Assembly: GCF_026420845.1 (NCBI RefSeq)
Contig: NZ_JAOWCB010000001.1
Span: forward strand, 248,001-312,000
DNA length: 64,000 nt
Direction: 5' to 3'
Source: Streptomyces sp. PR69
Lineage (GTDB): Bacteria; Actinomycetota; Actinomycetes; Streptomycetales; Streptomycetaceae
This document shows positions 37,432 through 47,437 of the stretch, in pieces. Both the position numbers and the translations under genes were made by a program. The notes under the pieces were generated by a model, which saw only the letters and a program-made list of their open reading frames with translations, made no database searches and was not told the DNA's origin. Numbering within the stretch: position 1 is the first letter of the stretch; each line of letters begins with the position of its first letter.

Positions 37432-37477
37432 CGGGGCCCGGTCCGCAGCCAGGCGAAAGCCTGCGAACCGGGCCCCG
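37432..37477. terminator. Bidirectional terminator between hydrolase gene and pgl
   Basis: CGGGGCCCGGTCCGCAG (37432-37448) pairs with 37461-37477 over 17 bp with one mismatch, around a 12-nt loop containing GCGAAAGC. It lies between convergent genes. Confidence 0.8.
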
Positions 37478-37493
37478 TGGCCGAAACCGCGTG

Positions 37494-38270
37494 CTACGCC
37501 GGGGGATACAGATCCCGCGGAAGCCGGGACGCCGCGGCCGTGTCGAGCAGCCAGAGCGTCCGGCTGCGGCCGTACGCGCCCGCGGCGGGGGCCTGGATCT
37601 CGCCCGCGCCGGAGAGTGCGATCGCCGCCGCCTTGGCCTTGTCCTCGCCGGCCGCCAGCAGCCACACCTCACGCGCCGAGCGGATCGCCGGAAGCGTCAG
37701 CGAGATCCGGGTCGGCGGCGGCTTGGGCGCGCCATGGACGCCGACGACCGTGCGCTCCGTCTCGCGGACTCCCGGAAGCTCCGGGAAGAGCGACGCGACA
37801 TGCGTGTCAGGACCGACGCCCAGCATCAGCACGTCGAACGACGGCGCCGCGGCGTGGTTCTCCGGCCGTGCCGCGGCGGCGAGTTCGGCCGCGTACGCGG
37901 CGGCCGCGGCATCCGCGTCACCGCCCCACTCGCCGTCGGAGGCGGGCATGGCGTGCACCCGCGAGGGATCGACCGGCACCCGGTCCAGCAGCGCCTGCCG
38001 GGCCTGCGTGACATTGCGCTCCGGATCACCCTCGGGAAGGAACCTTTCGTCGCCCCACCACAGATCCAGCCGCCGCCAGTCGACCGCGTCACGGGCCGGG
38101 GAGGCGGCGAGCGCGGCCAGCAGGGCATTGCCGTTGCGGCCGCCCGTCAGCACCACGGAGGCCGTGCCGCGCGCCGCCTGGGCGTCCACGACCCGCGTGA
38201 TCAGCCGGGCGGCTGCGGCCTGTGCCATCAGCTCCTTGTCGTGGTGCACCACGATCTGACGGACAGTCAC
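37494..38270 (-). CDS. pgl: 6-phosphogluconolactonase
   Basis: This 258-residue DevB/SOL-type lactonase hydrolyses 6-phosphogluconolactone to 6-phosphogluconate. Motifs are VVLTGGRNGNALLAAL near residue 38, WRRLDLWWGDERFLP near 65, DPERNVTQARQALL, FDVLMLGVGPDTHVASLFP near 145, and RISLTLPAI. It is the last gene of the tkt-tal-zwf-opcA-pgl operon. GTG 38270 overlaps the opcA stop by 4 nt. It directly follows the Zwf step in the pathway. Confidence 0.95.
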   Translation of the reverse strand: MTVRQIVVHHDKELMAQAAAARLITRVVDAQAARGTASVVLTGGRNGNALLAALAASPARDAVDWRRLDLWWGDERFLPEGDPERNVTQARQALLDRVPVDPSRVHAMPASDGEWGGDADAAAAAYAAELAAAARPENHAAAPSFDVLMLGVGPDTHVASLFPELPGVRETERTVVGVHGAPKPPPTRISLTLPAIRSAREVWLLAAGEDKAKAAAIALSGAGEIQAPAAGAYGRSRTLWLLDTAAASRLPRDLYPPA

Positions 38271-39337
38271 TTCGCCGCCCTCTTCGCAGCGGCGGTCTTC
38301 TTGGCGGCCCCGCCCTTCGCCGCGCCCTCGGACCGGCCACTCCCGGACCCGGCGTCGCCGGAAGCGGAATCACCGGAAGCACCGGCCGCTTCGGGCTCGG
38401 CGGCCGCCGCGGCGGTCAGATTCTCCACGCCGAACCGCAGCGCCGACGCATATGTGTCGTCCGGGTCCAGCCGCCGCAGCTCCTCCGCGATCAGCTCCGC
38501 CGTGTCACGCCGCTTGAGCGCCACCGCCCGCTTGGGCTGCCCCTGGATCGACAGCGTCGCCAGCGAGCCGTCCGCGCGGTCCAGCACGATCGGGCCACAG
38601 GTCGTCTCCATCCGCACCGCCGTCAGACCGGGGCCCGACGACTTGAGCCGCCGCACCGGCACCTGCAGCCGGTCCGCCAGCCACATGGCGAGCAGCTCGC
38701 CGCTCGGGTTGAACTCCTCGCCCGCCACCTCCACGGAGGTGACATCGCACTCGACCTGGTCCAGCGCGGCCGCCAGCATCGAGCGCCACGGCGTGATCCG
38801 GGTCCAGGCCAGGTCCGTGTCGCCCGGCGTGTACGCCGCGGCGCGCGCCGCCAGCTCCCGCACCGGGTGCTCGGCCGCATAGGTGTCCGTCACCCGGCGC
38901 TGCGCCAGTGCGCCCAGCGGGTCCTGGGCGGGGTCGGCCGGCGCGCTCACCGGCCACCACACCACCACCGGGGCGTCGGGCAGCAGCAGCGGCAGCACCA
39001 CCGACTGGGCGTGGTCGACCACCTCGCCGTACAGCCGCAGCACCACCGTCTCACCGCCGGTCCCGGCGTCCGCGCCGACGCGCACCTCGGCGTCCAGCCG
39101 GGCCTTGGCGCGGTCGCGCGGCGAGCGCGAGACCCGCTTGATGACCACCAGGGTGCGCGAGGGGTGTTCGCGGGATGCCTCGCTCGCGGCCTTCAGGGCG
39201 TCGTAGGCGTTCTCCTCGTCGGTGACGATGACCAGGGTCAGCACCATGCCGACGGTCGGCGTGCCGATCGCCCGCCGCCCCTGCACCAGCGCCTTGTTGA
39301 CCTTGCTGGCCGTGGTGTCCGTAAGGTCGATCTTCAT
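38267..39337 (-). CDS. opcA: OpcA, glucose-6-phosphate dehydrogenase assembly protein
   Basis: OpcA is an allosteric activator/assembly factor of G6P dehydrogenase in cyanobacteria and actinobacteria. The 356-residue protein contains [17 protein letters not shown] at the start, [20 protein letters not shown] near 115, [20 protein letters not shown] near 175 and [19 protein letters not shown], all family-typical. The C-terminal 45 residues are low-complexity Ser/Gly then Lys/Ala-rich ([13 protein letters not shown]), like the UvrA tail. Start ATG 39337 overlaps the zwf stop (ATGA). Confidence 0.95.
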   Translation of the reverse strand: MKIDLTDTTASKVNKALVQGRRAIGTPTVGMVLTLVIVTDEENAYDALKAASEASREHPSRTLVVIKRVSRSPRDRAKARLDAEVRVGADAGTGGETVVLRLYGEVVDHAQSVVLPLLLPDAPVVVWWPVSAPADPAQDPLGALAQRRVTDTYAAEHPVRELAARAAAYTPGDTDLAWTRITPWRSMLAAALDQVECDVTSVEVAGEEFNPSGELLAMWLADRLQVPVRRLKSSGPGLTAVRMETTCGPIVLDRADGSLATLSIQGQPKRAVALKRRDTAELIAEELRRLDPDDTYASALRFGVENLTAAAAAEPEAAGASGDSASGDAGSGSGRSEGAAKGGAAKKTAAAKRAAK

Positions 39338-40866
39338 GGCCGACGCCAGCTCCGTCCGTCTCGTGCGAGCATCTCGTCCGCCTCGGCCGGCCCCCAGGTG
39401 CCGGCGGGATACTGCGCGGGCCTGCCGTTCTTGCTCCAGAACTCCTCGATCGGATCGAGGATCTTCCAGGACAGCTCGACCTCCTCCAGCCGGGGGAAGA
39501 GGTTGGAGTCGCCCAGCAGCACATCCAGCAGCAGCCGCTCATAGGCCTCCGGGCTGGACTCGGTGAAGGACTCGCCGTAGGCGAAGTCCATCGAGACGTC
39601 CCGCACCTCCATCGACGTCCCCGGCACCTTCGAGCCGAACCGCATGGTCACGCCCTCGTCCGGCTGCACCCGGATGACCAGGGCGTTCTGTCCCAGTTCC
39701 TGGGTCGCCGTGTGATCGAACGGTGAATGCGGGGCGCGCTGGAAGACCACCGCGATCTCCGTCACCCGGCGGCCCAGCCGCTTGCCGGTGCGCAGATAGA
39801 AGGGGACGCCCGCCCAGCGGCGGTTGTCGATCGCCAGCTTGATCGCGGCATAGGTGTCGGTCTTTGACCTGGGGTCGATGCCGTCTTCCTCGAGATAGCC
39901 GACGGCCTTCTCACCGCCCTGCCAGCCCGCCGCGTACTGCCCGCGCACCGTGCCCTTCGCCAGATCCTTCGGCAGCTTCACCGCGCCGAGCACCTTGGTC
40001 TTCTCCGCCGCGAGGGCATCCGCGTCAAAGGACAGCGGCTCCTCCATCGCGGTCAGCGCCAGCAGCTGGAGCAGATGGTTCTGGATGACGTCGCGGGCCG
40101 CGCCGATGCCGTCGTAATAGCCCGCCCGGCCGCCGATGCCGATGTCCTCGGCCATGGTGATCTGCACATGGTCGACGAAGGACCGGTTCCACACCGGCTC
40201 GAAGAGGGTGTTGGCGAAACGCAGCGCCAGAATGTTCTGGACGGTCTCCTTGCCCAGATAGTGGTCGATCCGGAAGACCTGCTCCGGGGAGAACACCTCG
40301 TGGACGATCGAGTTGAGCTCCTTGGCCGAGGCCAGATCATGGCCGAAGGGCTTCTCGATGACCGCACGCCGCCAGGAGCCGCCCTGCTGATCGGCCAGCC
40401 CGTGCTTCTTGAGCTGCTGCACGACCTTGGGGAAGAACTTCGGCGGCACGGAGAGATAGAAGGCGAAGTTGCCGCCCGTGCCCTGCGCCTTGTCGAGGTC
40501 CTCGATGGTCGCCTTGAGCTGCTCGAAGGCGTCGTCGTCGCCGAAGTCGCCCTGGACGAAGCGCATCCCCTGGCTGAGCTGCTGCCAGACCTCCTCGCGG
40601 AAGGGGGTGCGCGCATGCTCCTTGACGGCGTCGTGCACCTCCTGTGCGAAGTCCTCGTGCTGCCACTCACGGCGCGCGAAGCCGATCAGCGAGAAGCCCG
40701 GCGGCAGCAGCCCCCGGTTGGCGAGGTCATACACCGCCGGCATCAGCTTTTTGCGTGACAAATCGCCCGTGACGCCAAAGATGACCAGACCCGACGGCCC
40801 CGCGATCCGCGGGAGCCGTCGGTCTGCAGCGTCACGGAGCGGGTTCGCTCCGATCACACCGGACAA
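39334..40866 (-). CDS. zwf: Glucose-6-phosphate 1-dehydrogenase
   Basis: G6PDH makes NADPH and 6-phosphogluconolactone. The 510-residue protein has the Rossmann [18 protein letters not shown] near residue 31, the G6P-binding [13 protein letters not shown] with catalytic His, EKPFG, and [15 protein letters not shown] chose TTG 40866: GGAGGG, which includes the end of tal, lies 10 nt upstream, and family homology ([19 protein letters not shown]) starts just after. GTG at 40857 is an alternative. zwf overlaps opcA and starts 6 nt after tal ends. Confidence 0.97.
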   Translation of the reverse strand: MSGVIGANPLRDAADRRLPRIAGPSGLVIFGVTGDLSRKKLMPAVYDLANRGLLPPGFSLIGFARREWQHEDFAQEVHDAVKEHARTPFREEVWQQLSQGMRFVQGDFGDDDAFEQLKATIEDLDKAQGTGGNFAFYLSVPPKFFPKVVQQLKKHGLADQQGGSWRRAVIEKPFGHDLASAKELNSIVHEVFSPEQVFRIDHYLGKETVQNILALRFANTLFEPVWNRSFVDHVQITMAEDIGIGGRAGYYDGIGAARDVIQNHLLQLLALTAMEEPLSFDADALAAEKTKVLGAVKLPKDLAKGTVRGQYAAGWQGGEKAVGYLEEDGIDPRSKTDTYAAIKLAIDNRRWAGVPFYLRTGKRLGRRVTEIAVVFQRAPHSPFDHTATQELGQNALVIRVQPDEGVTMRFGSKVPGTSMEVRDVSMDFAYGESFTESSPEAYERLLLDVLLGDSNLFPRLEEVELSWKILDPIEEFWSKNGRPAQYPAGTWGPAEADEMLARDGRSWRRP

Positions 40867-40872
40867 GGTGGG

Positions 40873-41991
40873 TCAGCCCTCCGACGGGGTGAGGCGCTCA
40901 AGCTCCGCCTCGGTCGACTTGAGCAGATCGTTCCAGGACGCCTCGAACTTCTCGACGCCCTCGTCCTCCAGCAGCTGCACCACGTCGTCATAAGAGATGC
41001 CGAGCTTCTCCACGGCGTCCAGATCGGCGCGGGCCTGCTCGTATGTGCCGCGCACCGTGTCGCCGGTGATCTCGCCGTGGTCGGCGGTCGCCTCCAGCGT
41101 GGCCTCCGGCATGGTGTTCACCGTGCCGGGCGCGACCAGCTCGTCGACGTACAGCGTGTCCTTGTACGCGGGGTCCTTCACCCCGGTCGACGCCCACAGC
41201 GGACGCTGGCGGTTGGCCTGCGCCTTGTCCAGCGCCGCCCAGCGGTCGGACCCGAACACCTCCTCGTACGCCTCGTACGCCAGCCGGGCGTTGGCGAGAG
41301 CGGCCTTGCCGCGCAGCTCCTTGGCCTCCGGGGTGCCCAGCGCGTCCAGCCGCTTGTCGATCTCGGTGTCCACGCGGGACACGAAGAACGACGCCACCGA
41401 CTGGATCTTGGACAGGTCCAGGCCGCGCTCCTTGGCCTTCTCCAGACCGGCCAGGTAGGCGTCCATCACCTCGCGGTAGCGCTCCAGCGAGAAGATCAGC
41501 GTGACATTGACGCTGATGCCCAGACCGATCACCTCGGTGATCGCCGGCAGACCCGCCTTGGTGGCCGGGATCTTGATCAGTGTGTTCGGCCGGTCCACCA
41601 GCCAGGCGAGCTGCTTGGCCTCCGCGATGGTGGCCGCGGTGTTGTGGGCGAGACGCGGGTCCACCTCGATGGAGACCCGGCCGTCCTGCCCGCCGGTGGC
41701 GTCGAAGACCGGACGCAGGATGTCCGCCGCATCCCGCACATCCGCCGTCGTGATCATGCGGACGGCTTCCTCGACGGTCACCTTGCGCGCGGCGAGATCC
41801 GCGAGCTGCTGCTCATAGCCGTCACCGCCGCTGATCGCCTTCTGGAAGATCGAAGGGTTGGTGGTGACGCCCACGACGTGCTGCTCGTCGATCAGCTCGG
41901 CCAGATTGCCCGAGGTGATCCGCTTGCGCGACAGGTCGTCCAGCCAGATCGCGACGCCTTCGTCGGAGAGGCGCTTGAGTGCGTCTGTCAT
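40873..41991 (-). CDS. tal: Transaldolase
   Basis: Transaldolase transfers a dihydroxyacetone unit between sugar phosphates. The 372-residue protein is the TalA/TalB-subfamily form of actinobacteria and cyanobacteria: [13 protein letters not shown] near residue 42 (signature), [27 protein letters not shown] with the Schiff-base Lys, [14 protein letters not shown], and [21 protein letters not shown] lies 11 nt before ATG 41991. It is 45 nt downstream of tkt in the pentose-phosphate operon. Confidence 0.97.
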   Translation of the reverse strand: MTDALKRLSDEGVAIWLDDLSRKRITSGNLAELIDEQHVVGVTTNPSIFQKAISGGDGYEQQLADLAARKVTVEEAVRMITTADVRDAADILRPVFDATGGQDGRVSIEVDPRLAHNTAATIAEAKQLAWLVDRPNTLIKIPATKAGLPAITEVIGLGISVNVTLIFSLERYREVMDAYLAGLEKAKERGLDLSKIQSVASFFVSRVDTEIDKRLDALGTPEAKELRGKAALANARLAYEAYEEVFGSDRWAALDKAQANRQRPLWASTGVKDPAYKDTLYVDELVAPGTVNTMPEATLEATADHGEITGDTVRGTYEQARADLDAVEKLGISYDDVVQLLEDEGVEKFEASWNDLLKSTEAELERLTPSEG

Positions 41992-42036
41992 GAGAGTTGC
42001 ATCTCCTAGTCCTTATGCAGAATGCGTATGACGCCG

Positions 42037-44139
42037 TCAGCGCGCGGCGGCCGCGATCGATTCCCGGGCGGCCGCGGCGACCGCCTCGGCAGTGAAGCCG
42101 AACTCGCGGAAGAGGACCTTGCCGTCCGCCGAAGCGCCGAAGTGCTCCAGCGAAACGATGCGGCCCGCATCGCCCACATAGCGGTGCCAGGTCAGGCCGA
42201 TCCCGGCCTCGACCGCCACCCGCGCCTTCACCGAGGGCGGCAGCACGCTGTCGCGGTACCCCTGCTCCTGCTCCTCGAACCACTCCACGGACGGCATCGA
42301 CACCACCCGGGCCGGGACGCCCTCGGCCTGCAGCTGCTCCCGCGCCGCGACCGCGAGCTGCACCTCGGAGCCGGTGCCGATCAGCACGACCTGCGGCTCA
42401 GCGGCCTGCCCGGACGGCCCTTCGGCCTCGAACAGCACATAGCCGCCCTTCGCCGCGTCCTCGTTGCGGTCATACGTCGGCACGCCCTGCCGGGTCAGCG
42501 CCAGACCGTGCGGGGCGCCGACGCCGAACTCCTTGGTGTAGCGCTTGAGGATCTCGCGCCAGGCGATCGCCGTCTCGTTCGCGTCCGCCGGGCGGACGAT
42601 GTTCAGACCCGGGATCGCGCGCAGCGAGGCCAGGTGCTCCACCGGCTGGTGGGTCGGGCCGTCCTCGCCCAGGCCGATCGAGTCATGCGTCCACACATAG
42701 GTCACCGGCAGATGCATCAGCGCGGACAGCCGCACCGCGTTGCGCATGTAGTCCGAGAAGACGAGGAACGTGCCGCCGTAGATACGGGTGTTGCCGTGCA
42801 GCGCGATGCCGTTCATCACCGCGGCCATCGCGTGCTCGCGGATGCCGAAGTGGATCGTGCGGCCGTACGGGTCGGCCTCCGGCAGCGGATTGCCCTCGGG
42901 CAGGAACGACGACGTCTTGTCGATCGTGGTGTTGTTGGAGCCAGCCAGGTCGGCGGAGCCGCCCCACAGCTCGGGCACGACCCCGCCCAGCGCCTGCAGC
43001 ACCTTGCCGGAGGCGGCGCGGGTGGCGATGGAGTGGCCGGTCTCGAACTCGGGAAGGGCGTCCTCCCAGCCCGCCGGCAGCTCGCCCGCGCGGATCCGGT
43101 CGAACGCGGCCGCACGCTCGGGGTGGGCGGTGCGCCAGGCGGCGAACGTCTTCTCCCACTCGCCGCGCGCCTCACGGCCGCGGTCCAGCGCCCGGCGGGT
43201 GTGCTCGATGACCTCGTCGGACACCTCGAAGTCCTGCTCCGGGTCAAAGCCCAGGACGCGCTTGGTGGCCGCGACCTCCTCGTCGCCCAGCGCCGAGCCG
43301 TGCGCGGCCTCCGTGTTCTGCGCGTTGGGCGCGGGCCAGGCGATGATCGAGCGGGCCGCGATGAACGACGGCCGCTCCGTCTCCTCCTGCGCCGCCTTCA
43401 GCGCCCGGTACAGGCCCGCCGGGTCGAGGTCGCCGTTGGGCAGCTGCTCCACGCGCTGCACATGCCAGCCGTAGGCCTCGTACCGCTTCAGCGTGTCCTC
43501 GGAGACGGCCGTCTCCGTGTCGCCCTCGATCGAGATGTGGTTGTCGTCCCAGAGCAGGACCAGATTGCCCAGCTTCTGGTGGCCGGCCAGCGAGGACGCC
43601 TCGGCGGCGATGCCCTCCTGGAGGCAGCCGTCACCCGCGATCACCCAGACGGTGTGGTCGAAGGGGCTCTCGCCCTGCGGCGTCTCCGGGTCGAACAGAC
43701 CGCGCTCGTAGCGGGCCGCCATGGCCATGCCCACGGCGTTGGCGACGCCCTGGCCCAGCGGGCCGGTGGTCGTCTCGACGCCCGCGGTGTGGCCGTACTC
43801 CGGGTGGCCGGGGGTCTTGGAACCCCAGGTGCGGAAGGCCTTCAGATCGTCCAGCTCCAGCCCGTACCCGGCGAGGTAGAGCTGGATGTACAGGGTCAGA
43901 GACGAGTGGCCCGCGGACAGCACGAACCGGTCACGGCCGGTCCAGTCGGGGTCCGCCGGGTCGTGCCGCATCAGCTTCTGGAAGAGAACATACGCGGCGG
44001 GGGCCAGGCTCATGGCCGTACCCGGATGGCCGTTGCCGACCTTCTGTACGGAGTCCATGGCCAGGACCCGGGCCGTGTCAACGGCCCGCTGGTCCGATGC
44101 GGTCCACTCGAGGTCTGTGGTGGTCGGCTTGGTGCTCAC
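42037..44139 (-). CDS. tkt: Transketolase
   Basis: Transketolase is a thiamine-diphosphate enzyme moving two-carbon units between sugar phosphates. The 700-residue protein shows NGHPGTAMSLAPAAYVLF near residue 36, VETTTGPLGQGVANAVGMA, the ThDP/Mg motif AGDGCLQEGIAAEASSLAGHQKLGNLVLLWDDN (GDG...N), and GIREHAMAAVMNGIALHG with the catalytic Glu. LPVTYVWTHDSIGLGEDGPTHQPVEHL is signature 2. GGAGAGGAG lies 12 nt before the start. It heads the operon with tal, zwf, opcA and pgl, providing both branches of the pathway. Confidence 0.97.
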   Translation of the reverse strand: MSTKPTTTDLEWTASDQRAVDTARVLAMDSVQKVGNGHPGTAMSLAPAAYVLFQKLMRHDPADPDWTGRDRFVLSAGHSSLTLYIQLYLAGYGLELDDLKAFRTWGSKTPGHPEYGHTAGVETTTGPLGQGVANAVGMAMAARYERGLFDPETPQGESPFDHTVWVIAGDGCLQEGIAAEASSLAGHQKLGNLVLLWDDNHISIEGDTETAVSEDTLKRYEAYGWHVQRVEQLPNGDLDPAGLYRALKAAQEETERPSFIAARSIIAWPAPNAQNTEAAHGSALGDEEVAATKRVLGFDPEQDFEVSDEVIEHTRRALDRGREARGEWEKTFAAWRTAHPERAAAFDRIRAGELPAGWEDALPEFETGHSIATRAASGKVLQALGGVVPELWGGSADLAGSNNTTIDKTSSFLPEGNPLPEADPYGRTIHFGIREHAMAAVMNGIALHGNTRIYGGTFLVFSDYMRNAVRLSALMHLPVTYVWTHDSIGLGEDGPTHQPVEHLASLRAIPGLNIVRPADANETAIAWREILKRYTKEFGVGAPHGLALTRQGVPTYDRNEDAAKGGYVLFEAEGPSGQAAEPQVVLIGTGSEVQLAVAAREQLQAEGVPARVVSMPSVEWFEEQEQGYRDSVLPPSVKARVAVEAGIGLTWHRYVGDAGRIVSLEHFGASADGKVLFREFGFTAEAVAAAARESIAAAAR

Positions 44140-44545
44140 CCTGAGTCAGGGCTCCTCTCCACATGTCGAATCCCGGCGGCTGAGGTCGCACCGGGCGCTG
44201 TCGAGCCTACCCTCGCCCGGGCGCTCATCCATTCGAGCGCCTGATCGGGCGCCGACGGCAGCCGATACGGGCATCCGTACTGCCAGAGTGCCGCCCCCCG
44301 CGGCGCTTCGCCTCCCGGCGGCCGGCGGGTGTGACAGCCGGCTTCCCGGGACGGACATCCGGTGCTGATGACACCGCGGCCATGGGCATGACCGTGTATA
44401 CGCGCGGCGTGCGGATACCGCTCAACACGAGCCCACCCCGGCGGAGAACGGCATATGGGCAACGTCTAGAGTGGCGTGGTACGCGCAAGTCTTTACCGGG
44501 CCTTCACTCCCGGAGCTTGCTGGGATTTCTCTGTCAGGGGTGTGC
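44140..44545. other. Divergent regulatory region between tkt and cyoE
   Basis: No supported gene lies in these 406 bases. On the minus strand TAGGCT (44204-44209) is a possible tkt -10. On the plus strand TAGAGT (44467-44472) is a possible cyoE -10. Neither has a convincing -35. Several short Gly/Cys-rich palindromic words (GCCGGCGGG, CCGGGACGG) occur, without a long hairpin. Confidence 0.45.
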
Positions 44546-45493
44546 GTGACGGCCGTCGAGTCCCGACCCGCAGGGGTCGTCTTGACTCCCAGCCCGGGGG
44601 GCCATCGGCCGTTCGGGGCCCGCGTCAAGGCATTCGTGGCGCTGACCAAGCCGCGGATCATCGAGCTGCTGCTGATCACCACCGTGCCGGTGATGTTCCT
44701 GGCCGCTCAGGGCGTACCGGACCTGTGGCTGGTGCTGGCCACCTGCATCGGCGGCTACCTCTCCGCGGGCGGCGCGAACGCGCTGAACATGTACATCGAC
44801 CGCGACATCGACGCGCTGATGGACCGCACCGCGCAGCGCCCCCTGGTCACCGGCATGGTCTCGCCCCGTGAGGGCCTGGTCTTCGGCATCACCCTGGCCG
44901 TCGTCTCCACGCTGTGGTTCGGACTGCTCGTCAACTGGCTGTCCGCCGCCCTCGCACTGGGCGCGCTCCTCTTCTATGTCATCGTCTACACGATGATCCT
45001 CAAGCGCCGCACCGCGCAGAACATCGTGTGGGGCGGCATCGCCGGCTGTATGCCGGTGCTGATCGGCTGGTCCGCGGTGACCGACTCGATGTCATGGGCC
45101 GCCGTCATCCTCTTCCTCGTCATCTTCTTCTGGACGCCGCCGCACTACTGGCCGCTGTCGATGAAGGTGAAGGACGACTACGCGCGCGTGGGCGTGCCGA
45201 TGCTCCCGGTCGTCGCCTCCAACCGGGCGGTGGCACGGCAGATCGTCGTCTACAGCTGGGTCATGGTCGCCGTCTCGCTGCTGCTGCAGCCCCTCGGCTA
45301 CACCGGCTGGTTCTACACCGCGGTCGCCCTGGCCACCGGCGGCTGGTGGCTGTGGGAGGCACACGCACTCCAGGCGCGGGCCAGGGCCGGTGTCACCGGC
45401 GGCAAGCTCAAGGAGATGCGGCTCTTCCACTGGTCGATCACCTATGTGTCGCTGCTCTTCGTCGCGGTCGCCGTCGACCCCTTCCTGCGGTAG
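44546..45493 (+). CDS. cyoE: Protoheme IX farnesyltransferase (heme O synthase)
   Basis: Heme O synthase (CyoE/CtaB) adds a farnesyl chain to heme B, the first step to heme A for cytochrome oxidase. The 315-residue UbiA-family membrane protein has about nine transmembrane helices and the prenyl-diphosphate binding motifs [23 protein letters not shown] near residue 74 (DxxxD) and [15 protein letters not shown] (second Asp-rich loop). I chose GTG 44546, where CAGGGG lies 5 nt upstream and homology begins; the frame also extends to 44471. Heme A synthase ctaA lies 2 kb away on the opposite strand. Confidence 0.96.
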   Translation: MTAVESRPAGVVLTPSPGGHRPFGARVKAFVALTKPRIIELLLITTVPVMFLAAQGVPDLWLVLATCIGGYLSAGGANALNMYIDRDIDALMDRTAQRPLVTGMVSPREGLVFGITLAVVSTLWFGLLVNWLSAALALGALLFYVIVYTMILKRRTAQNIVWGGIAGCMPVLIGWSAVTDSMSWAAVILFLVIFFWTPPHYWPLSMKVKDDYARVGVPMLPVVASNRAVARQIVVYSWVMVAVSLLLQPLGYTGWFYTAVALATGGWWLWEAHALQARARAGVTGGKLKEMRLFHWSITYVSLLFVAVAVDPFLR

Positions 45494-45508
45494 CGACGCC
45501 GGTGCGGG

Positions 45509-45539
45509 GCCGGGCGTGGCCCATGCCACCGCGCCCGGC
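45509..45539 (+). terminator. Terminator after cyoE
   Basis: GCCGGGCG and TGGC pair with GCCA and CGCCCGGC (45509-45539) around a CCAT loop with a 3-nt bulge. The hairpin lies 16 nt after the stop. Confidence 0.6.
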
Positions 45540-45564
45540 GGTCGCCAACTGATCTACTCGTCGG

Positions 45565-45570
45565 TAGCAT
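45565..45570 (+). promoter_or_regulatory. Candidate -10 of leaderless small gene
   Basis: TAGCAT lies 7 nt before ATG 45578 and there is no Shine-Dalgarno. Confidence 0.5.
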
Positions 45571-45577
45571 CCTGATT

Positions 45578-45904
45578 ATGGAGACCCAGTCAGACGCCCG
45601 CGCCGAGCGCCGCGCGGCCAAGCTCGCCAAGCAGATCCGCGCGTTCGCCAAGCAGCACGGCGGCGCCGAGGGCCAGCTCGCCTATCTGGGCCAGATGGGC
45701 ACCCGCATCGTGCTCGTCGGCGAGGACGGGGGGTGGGGGGACCTGGTTGCCCCGAGCCATGCGATCGCCCAGGCGGCGGCGGAGAAGGCCGGGATCACGA
45801 TGCATGAGTCGTTCGACGGGGACTTTGCGGCGAAGGTGCGGACGGGGCCGTACGAGTGGACGAGGATGGCGGGCATCCAACTGGGCGGCCCGCCCAACGC
45901 CTGA
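45578..45904 (+). CDS. Conserved hypothetical protein, 108 residues
   Basis: I do not recognise this family by function. The 108-residue protein is soluble, with a basic helical start (DARAERRAAKLAKQIRAFAKQHGGAEGQ) followed by an alpha/beta part containing LAYLGQMGTRIVLVGEDGGWGDLVAPSH and ITMHESFDGDFAAKVRTGPYEWTRMAGIQLGG. Regular alternation and conserved-looking Gly/Trp residues suggest a real fold. It lies between cyoE and an amidohydrolase gene and ends at a palindromic repeat. The start is defined by TAGCAT 7 nt upstream (leaderless pattern). Confidence 0.75.
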   Translation: METQSDARAERRAAKLAKQIRAFAKQHGGAEGQLAYLGQMGTRIVLVGEDGGWGDLVAPSHAIAQAAAEKAGITMHESFDGDFAAKVRTGPYEWTRMAGIQLGGPPNA

Positions 45905-46035
45905 CCCGTCCCCTGGGGCTCCGCCCCCAGTTTCGGGAAGTGGGGGTCCCCCCAGGGCGTAGGGGGAGGGGCTGGGGAGCAACACCTCACCCCGGGCCAC
46001 GCGTTAGGAGTGTGACAGCACGGCCCGCGCCCAGG
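45905..46035. repeat. Intergenic palindromic repeat
   Basis: CTGGGGCT-CC-GCCCCCAG (45913-45930) followed by GGGGGTCCCCCC and GGGCGTAGGGGGAGGGG. It is nearly the same string as at about 59740-59790, including CAGTTTCGGGAAGTGGGGG, and is a member of the dispersed family. Confidence 0.7.
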
Positions 46036-46043
46036 AGCCCCGC

Positions 46044-47171
46044 ATGATCGACGCCGCATCCGTGGCGAACCTCGTGGATCAGCACTGCCACGGCGTACTC
46101 CGCACCGAACTCGGCCTCGGCACCTTCGAGGCGTACCTCGGCAGGACGGCGGGCCCGCCCGCCCCGGGCACCACGTTCTTCGACACGCAGACCGGCTTCG
46201 CCGTACGGCGCTGGTGTCCGCCGCTGCTGGATCTGGAGCCGCACTGTCCCCCGGCCCGCTATCTCGCCCGCCGCCGGGAGCTCGGTGTGCTGGAGGCGGG
46301 ACGGCGGCTGCTTCGGGGGAGCGGCATCGCCACCTATCTGGTGGACACCGGGCTGTCCGGGGACCTCAGCGGGCCGTCCGAGATCGCCGCGGCGGGCGCG
46401 GCCGAGGCGCGGGAGATCGTCCGCCTTGAGCTCCTCGCCGAACAGGTCGCCGACACCTCCGGCACGGTGGAGTCCTTTCTGGCGAACCTCGCCGAGGCCG
46501 TCCACGGCGCGGCGGCCAACGCGGTCGCCTTCACCTCTGTCGCGGGTATGACGACACCGCTGGCCGACGCACCCGAGCCCCCGGGCCCCGGCGAGGTACG
46601 CGGCGCGGCGGGCCGCTGGCTGGCCGGGCGCGCCGTCGGCGACCGCCTCGGCGACCCCGTCCTCGTACGGCATCTGCTGTGGATCGCCGTCGCCTCCGGG
46701 CTGCCGCTCCAGCTGCACGTCGGGGTGGCGGACCCGCTGGTCCTTTCCTCCTTCGCGGCGGCGACGGCCGGGCTCGGCACGGACCTCGTGCTGCTCGGCG
46801 GCTATCCGCACCACCGTCACGCGGCGCATCTGACGAGCGTCTTCCCGCATGTGTACGCGGATCTCGGCCCTGCCCTGGCGCACACCGGAGCCAGGGCGGC
46901 GGCCGTTCTGGCCGAGCTTCTTGAGCTCGCGCCGTTCGGGAAGCTTCTCTTCTCCAGCGGCGCCCGCGGGCTTCCCGAGCTCCATGTCGTCGGCGCCCGG
47001 AGCTTCCGCGAGGCGCTGGGCAGGGTGCTGGGCGGCTGGGTCGCCGAGGGGGCCTGGTGTCTGCAGGACGCCCAGCGGGTCGCTGCGATGATCGCCGAGG
47101 GCAATGCGCGCCGTGTATACGGCCTCGCGCCGGCGGCTCGGCTCCAGGACCCGGCCGTCTGCCGGGGCTGA
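46044..47171 (+). CDS. Amidohydrolase-family protein
   Basis: This 375-residue protein is an amidohydrolase-2-like TIM barrel. It begins with the metal-site motif VDQHCHGV (HxH, residues 14-16), has LPLQLHVGVADP near 223 (central His) and a C-terminal LLFSSGARGLPE that replaces the usual SDA of the family with SSGA. It also has EGNARRVYGL, the typical last helix. Relatives include the N-terminal domain of FluG-like proteins. Reaction and substrate are unknown; the missing Asp at SSGA may mean altered metal use. GGAG lies 5 nt before ATG 46044. Confidence 0.8.
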   Translation: MIDAASVANLVDQHCHGVLRTELGLGTFEAYLGRTAGPPAPGTTFFDTQTGFAVRRWCPPLLDLEPHCPPARYLARRRELGVLEAGRRLLRGSGIATYLVDTGLSGDLSGPSEIAAAGAAEAREIVRLELLAEQVADTSGTVESFLANLAEAVHGAAANAVAFTSVAGMTTPLADAPEPPGPGEVRGAAGRWLAGRAVGDRLGDPVLVRHLLWIAVASGLPLQLHVGVADPLVLSSFAAATAGLGTDLVLLGGYPHHRHAAHLTSVFPHVYADLGPALAHTGARAAAVLAELLELAPFGKLLFSSGARGLPELHVVGARSFREALGRVLGGWVAEGAWCLQDAQRVAAMIAEGNARRVYGLAPAARLQDPAVCRG

Positions 47172-47437
47172 CCCGCGGCGGCGGAGGGCCGGACAGGAGC
47201 CGGTCACACGGCGCGGCGGCCTGGCAGTGGCAGGGACAGGGATGCCGGAGCCGGAGCCGGTCGTATGGCGGGGTGGCGGACGGCCCGGAGCCGGTCGGCG
47301 ACGATCAGCGCGGGCGGGAAGCCAGGCCGGTCACCCTGGGCGGTTGGTGTGCGCGACCGGCGGCGGACCGGCTCGCGGCGGTGTCCGGCGTGCTCAGCCC
47401 GTCGACCGGAACGGCCACCTCCGGACGGCGGCCCGGC
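47172..47437. other. Convergent gap, no gene
   Basis: The 266 bases between the convergent amidohydrolase and ctaA genes hold no supported gene. Repeated GGAGCCGG/CGGAGCCGGTC words occur around 47230-47295. No clean terminator hairpin is evident. Confidence 0.45.

Noticed and set aside
42022..44244. 740-codon open frame antisense to tkt
   Set aside because: Arg/Gly/His-rich shadow of transketolase codons.
44140..44470. tRNA or small RNA in the tkt-cyoE gap
   Set aside because: No cloverleaf, CCA end or strong terminator could be found by eye.
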